NCBI GenBank assembly: GCA_049974865.1
Contig: JBNGCX010000013.1
Coordinates: 6,727 to 70,726 of the forward strand
Source of the DNA: JAGSOU01 sp049974865
GTDB lineage: Bacteria > Pseudomonadota > Alphaproteobacteria > Rhodobacterales > Rhodobacteraceae
Direction of reading: 5' to 3'
DNA: 64,000 bases
Below, in pieces: positions 61,571 to 64,000 of the stretch (the stretch's first letter is position 1; every line of letters starts with the position of its first letter). A program made the position numbers and the translations under genes. The notes below the pieces were generated by a model. It was not told the origin of the DNA, did no database searches, and saw only the letters and a program-made list of their open reading frames with translations.

Positions 61571-61943
61571 TCCCGTTTCCCTCCGGATGGTCGGCCCGCC
61601 GGTCTCGGGCCGTCTGGATGAGGGACAGCATCGGCTATCGGCGCGGTTCGCGCAACCGAGGCGATGAAGCCGCGCCGGTCCGGCCAGCGCTGGGCTCTCG
61701 GCGCCTTGGCCGCACCGCCGCCATCTTTGAGTCGCCTTGGGGTTGTGCGCCCTTTCGGTTTTCCTTGCCGGGGCCACAATTGAATACCGATTTCCAACAC
61801 AGTCTGCCCCTAGGTTGGGCGAGACCGTCAGCGCGAGCAGGGGAATGACGCGGCGATCCGTGGGCGGGTGCAGGGGCGACCCCGGCACCGCCCGGACATG
61901 CCGCGGTCTCGCCGGTTGGCGATCAGGAGGAGACAAGTTCGGT
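61571..61943. other. Divergent intergenic region
   Basis: 373 bases between the LAB-N gene and a response regulator. It is moderately AT-rich at 61765-61800 (CACAATTGAATACCGATTTC), where a promoter for the phosphorelay genes could lie. No gene is supported. Confidence 0.45.
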
Positions 61944-62378
61944 ATGGAGCAAGTATTTATGAGTAACGAAGCACATGCACTGCCCGAAGGGGCGGCGCTT
62001 TCCCAGAAACGCGTCCTGTTGGCCGAGGATGACGAGATCAACCAGGAGATCGTGCGCGCATTGGTGGCCGATATCGACGGGCTGCAGCTCACGGTGGCTG
62101 CCGACGGGCGCGAGGCGATGGAGGCGGCGATGACGCGCAAGTTCGACCTCCTGATCGTGGATCGGAAAATGCCGTTCATTTCCGGCGACAAGCTTATTCG
62201 CCATTTGCGCGCCTCCTCGAACCCGAATTCCGCGACGTACTCGATTCTGTTCTCGGCCTCGACCGAGGCGGAGCTCAAAGAATTGATCGGGGGTTCCCCG
62301 GCGGACGCGGTCATGGGCAAGCCGATCAGACCGAAAGAGTTCCTGGCCCAGGTCCGGGCCGCCCTCAGGATGCAGTGA
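61944..62378 (+). CDS. Single-domain response regulator
   Basis: 144 residues: a short leader, then one receiver domain. KRVLLAEDDEINQEIVRALV has the acidic pocket, LLIVDRKMPF the phospho-acceptor Asp (about residue 74), FSAS the conserved Ser/Thr and MGKPIRPKEF the Lys. There is no output domain, so it may shuttle phosphate to the Hpt protein nearby. ATG 61959 is an alternative start. Confidence 0.92.
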   Translation: MEQVFMSNEAHALPEGAALSQKRVLLAEDDEINQEIVRALVADIDGLQLTVAADGREAMEAAMTRKFDLLIVDRKMPFISGDKLIRHLRASSNPNSATYSILFSASTEAELKELIGGSPADAVMGKPIRPKEFLAQVRAALRMQ

Positions 62379-62545
62379 CGAGACCGGGGCAGGCCGCCAT
62401 GCGGTTTGCCGCGGTAGTTTCCCGCAAATGTCTTCAATTTTACGAAAAATGCCCGAAAAAAGACGCAATCACCTTCGAAGCTCTCCCCTGAGTTGAGAGG
62501 AAATCTGCGGGTGATTGGGGCGCACGTGGAGAAAGGAAGCGGAAT

Positions 62546-63520
62546 ATGAGGTTTCTTGCCGTCGATGACGATCCGGCTGTCCTTGAGATCATCTGCGATC
62601 TCATGGAAAGGGACGGCCGGCACGAGGTCGCGACCGCCAATTCGCCCATGCTGGGGCTGCAAATGGCACAGGCGAGGCCGGAGGCCTTCGACGCGTTCCT
62701 TCTCGATATCCAGATGCCCGGCATGAGCGGCGTGGAGCTGTGCGGCGAACTGCGTGCGATCGAGCCGCTCCGGAAGGCGCCGATCATCATGGTCACCCGG
62801 GTGTCGGAGCGCGGCTTCATCGATGATGCCTTCGCTGCCGGGGCGACCGACTACATGAACAAGCCGATCGATCCGCTGGAGTGGAAATCCCGGATCAAGA
62901 TGGTCGAGCGTCTTCACGACGAACGCCAGCGCGCCGAGATGCTGACCCTGCGGGCCCTGGCCGCCAATCCGGAGTATCAGCAGCCGGTCGATTTCGAGTC
63001 GGCGATCCCGCTCCACGGGCAGGAAAACGCGATCGAATACCTCGCTCTCGAGAATTACCTGCTGACGCTGGACGGCCGCGGGCTGTTCGCCCACGCGGCG
63101 ATGGGGATCCACGTGGAGAACGCGCTCCAGATCCACCGCAGGGCGAACCCGGTGGTGTTCGTCGAGACCATGGGCGACGTGGCGGCCGCCATCTTCGAGG
63201 CGGTGAAGGCGCATAGCTGCATGTTCGCCTATGCCGGCGCCGGCGATTTCGTGGTGGTAACCTCGCGCCAGGCCCTGATCGACAGGGAGAACCTGGAATT
63301 TCAGATCAATCACGCGCTGACGGAATTCGAAAGCATCTACGTGGCCGATGGTCTGCCCACGCCGCGGGTGCGGGTAGGCGAGCAGGCACGCGGAAGCCTG
63401 TTCGGCGCACGCCGGGCGACGGCCATCCTGCAGCAGGCGCTTGAAAAGGCGCAGGGCTCCTCGACCCGCGATACCGGCGTCGAAACGCGGCTGCTGCAAC
63501 TGAGAAAGGTGCTGGCGTGA
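62546..63520 (+). CDS. Response regulator with degenerate GGDEF-like output domain
   Basis: 324 residues. Receiver: FLAVDDDPAVLEIICDLMER, AFLLDIQMPGMSGVEL (phospho-Asp near 53), NKPIDPLEW. The second half (about residues 165-300) has the strand order of GGDEF domains, but where GGDEF is expected there is YAGAGDFVVVT, so cyclic di-GMP synthesis is unlikely. It could be a binding or scaffolding domain. It overlaps the Hpt gene by four bases. Confidence 0.85.
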   Translation: MRFLAVDDDPAVLEIICDLMERDGRHEVATANSPMLGLQMAQARPEAFDAFLLDIQMPGMSGVELCGELRAIEPLRKAPIIMVTRVSERGFIDDAFAAGATDYMNKPIDPLEWKSRIKMVERLHDERQRAEMLTLRALAANPEYQQPVDFESAIPLHGQENAIEYLALENYLLTLDGRGLFAHAAMGIHVENALQIHRRANPVVFVETMGDVAAAIFEAVKAHSCMFAYAGAGDFVVVTSRQALIDRENLEFQINHALTEFESIYVADGLPTPRVRVGEQARGSLFGARRATAILQQALEKAQGSSTRDTGVETRLLQLRKVLA

Positions 63521-63897
63521 CACGAACGTTTCAAGCCAACGTGCGGCCGCGCGAGGCCGACGACCGGTCCCTCCCCCCGGGGCTGGAGCGGGCCCGGGCG
63601 CTTTTCGAGGCCCGGATCGAGGAACAGGTCCTGCGTATCGAGCAATGCCGCAGGGATGTGAAGGCCGGACGCGCACCCGGCCGCGCCCTTTCCGAAATCG
63701 CGGGCCATGCCCACAAGATCGCCGGCGTCGCCGGGACCGTCGGCCATCCCCGGCTCGGAGAGCTGGCGGGCCGGGTGGAGACCCTGATCGGCCAGGCCCG
63801 GAGCGAGGGGCTGTCAGAGATGGCCATCCTCAAGGGCCTCCACCACGATCTCGAGCAGATGCTCGACGCCCTGGAAGCGGCGCTGCTCGACGGCTAG
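63517..63897 (+). CDS. Hpt-domain protein
   Basis: 126 residues. The phosphotransfer motif is HAHKIAGVAGTVG (first His-x-x-Lys pattern, about residue 67) inside a helical bundle (RVETLIGQARSEGLSEMAIL). It overlaps the preceding regulator gene and is likely its phospho-donor or acceptor. Confidence 0.88.
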   Translation: MTRTFQANVRPREADDRSLPPGLERARALFEARIEEQVLRIEQCRRDVKAGRAPGRALSEIAGHAHKIAGVAGTVGHPRLGELAGRVETLIGQARSEGLSEMAILKGLHHDLEQMLDALEAALLDG

Positions 63898-63902
63898 CGC
63901 GG

Positions 63903-64000
63903 CTATCCGCGCACGAGGGATCCGATGGCCCGTGTCAGGTCTTCCATGCGGAAGGGCTTGGAGACATGGGTGTCGAAGCCGTTCATGATGTATTCGGCGA
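63903..64000 (-). CDS. Receiver domain, C-terminal end (partial)
   Basis: The reverse strand reads AEYIMNGFDTHVSKPFRMED and LTRAIGSLVRG then TAG at 63903-63905. FDTHVSKPFR is the end of a receiver domain, with the conserved Lys-Pro. The gene runs beyond the window; it is a response regulator or hybrid histidine kinase, convergent with the Hpt gene. Confidence 0.85.
   Translation of the reverse strand, partial: AEYIMNGFDTHVSKPFRMEDLTRAIGSLVRG

Noticed and set aside
61205..63676. Minus-strand frame of 823 codons containing the LAB-N protein
   Set aside because: Only the last 121 codons are real; the upstream part crosses two response regulator genes in antisense and lacks domain signals.

Overview
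The window is high-GC DNA with dense, mostly operonic genes and many 4-base ATGA/GTGA overlaps. The gene content and order (ihfB-lapA-trpF-trpB, trpA divergent from ychF, pth-rplY, Cox-type molybdenum hydroxylases, Tat-exported sugar-type binding protein, indolepyruvate oxidoreductase with an Lrp regulator) point to an alphaproteobacterium of the Rhodobacteraceae/Roseobacter type. This is an inference from gene content; there is no rRNA in the window.

Layout. 1-3.3 kb: ihfB, lapA, trpF, an acetyltransferase and trpB. 3.5-5.2 kb: two secreted proteins with long Asp/Ser/Gly tails and a membrane-anchored LuxR-type regulator. 5.2-8.1 kb (minus): DUF2237, DUF2332, pth, rplY. 8.3-12.0 kb: a 3.7-kb IS1595-type transposon with 27-bp perfect terminal inverted repeats and an 8-bp target duplication. 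It carries a transposase, a DUF6471 helix-turn-helix protein, a membrane protein, two winged-helix-like proteins and a complete tRNA-Leu(CAA). It sits in the terminator region between lldD and rplY. 12.1-17.8 kb: lldD, a LysR regulator, a YeiH-type transporter, a ZIP transporter, asnB. 18-25 kb: trpA, ychF, an RND efflux pair, a cytochrome c. 25.3-33.6 kb: Lrp / methionine gamma-lyase / E1-type dehydrogenase (mdeR-mdeA-mdeB-like), then a second Lrp divergent from indolepyruvate ferredoxin oxidoreductase. 33.8-45 kb is a looser region: tRNA-Ser(GCU), YdcF, a second ZIP transporter, an aminotransferase, tex with an in-frame amber codon, a NYN/LOTUS protein, a LysR gene and its small monooxygenase-like neighbour, a frameshifted ectA remnant, and a secreted glycosidase-like protein. 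45.4-46.0 kb holds a truncated binding-protein gene and a small His-rich membrane peptide. 46-58.4 kb: a NIPSNAP gene and a TetR regulator flank an apparent catabolic operon (binding protein, two permeases, ATPase, CoxM/S/L-like molybdenum hydroxylase, beta-hydroxyacid dehydrogenase, CoxG-like protein, M20 amidohydrolase). 58.5-61.6 kb: a lipid-linked sugar transfer set (GT2, GT39, LAB-N). 61.9-64 kb: phosphorelay genes (two response regulators, an Hpt protein, the end of another receiver).

The three points I consider most worth follow-up are the tRNA-carrying IS1595-type transposon with its operator-like palindromes, the TetR-type regulator with matched palindromes in front of the ABC/molybdenum-hydroxylase operon, and the acidic-tail/LuxR locus. 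Relics (ectA, the binding-protein fragment, tex with an amber codon) show recent decay. All functions are read from sequence patterns and family knowledge; no database search was run.
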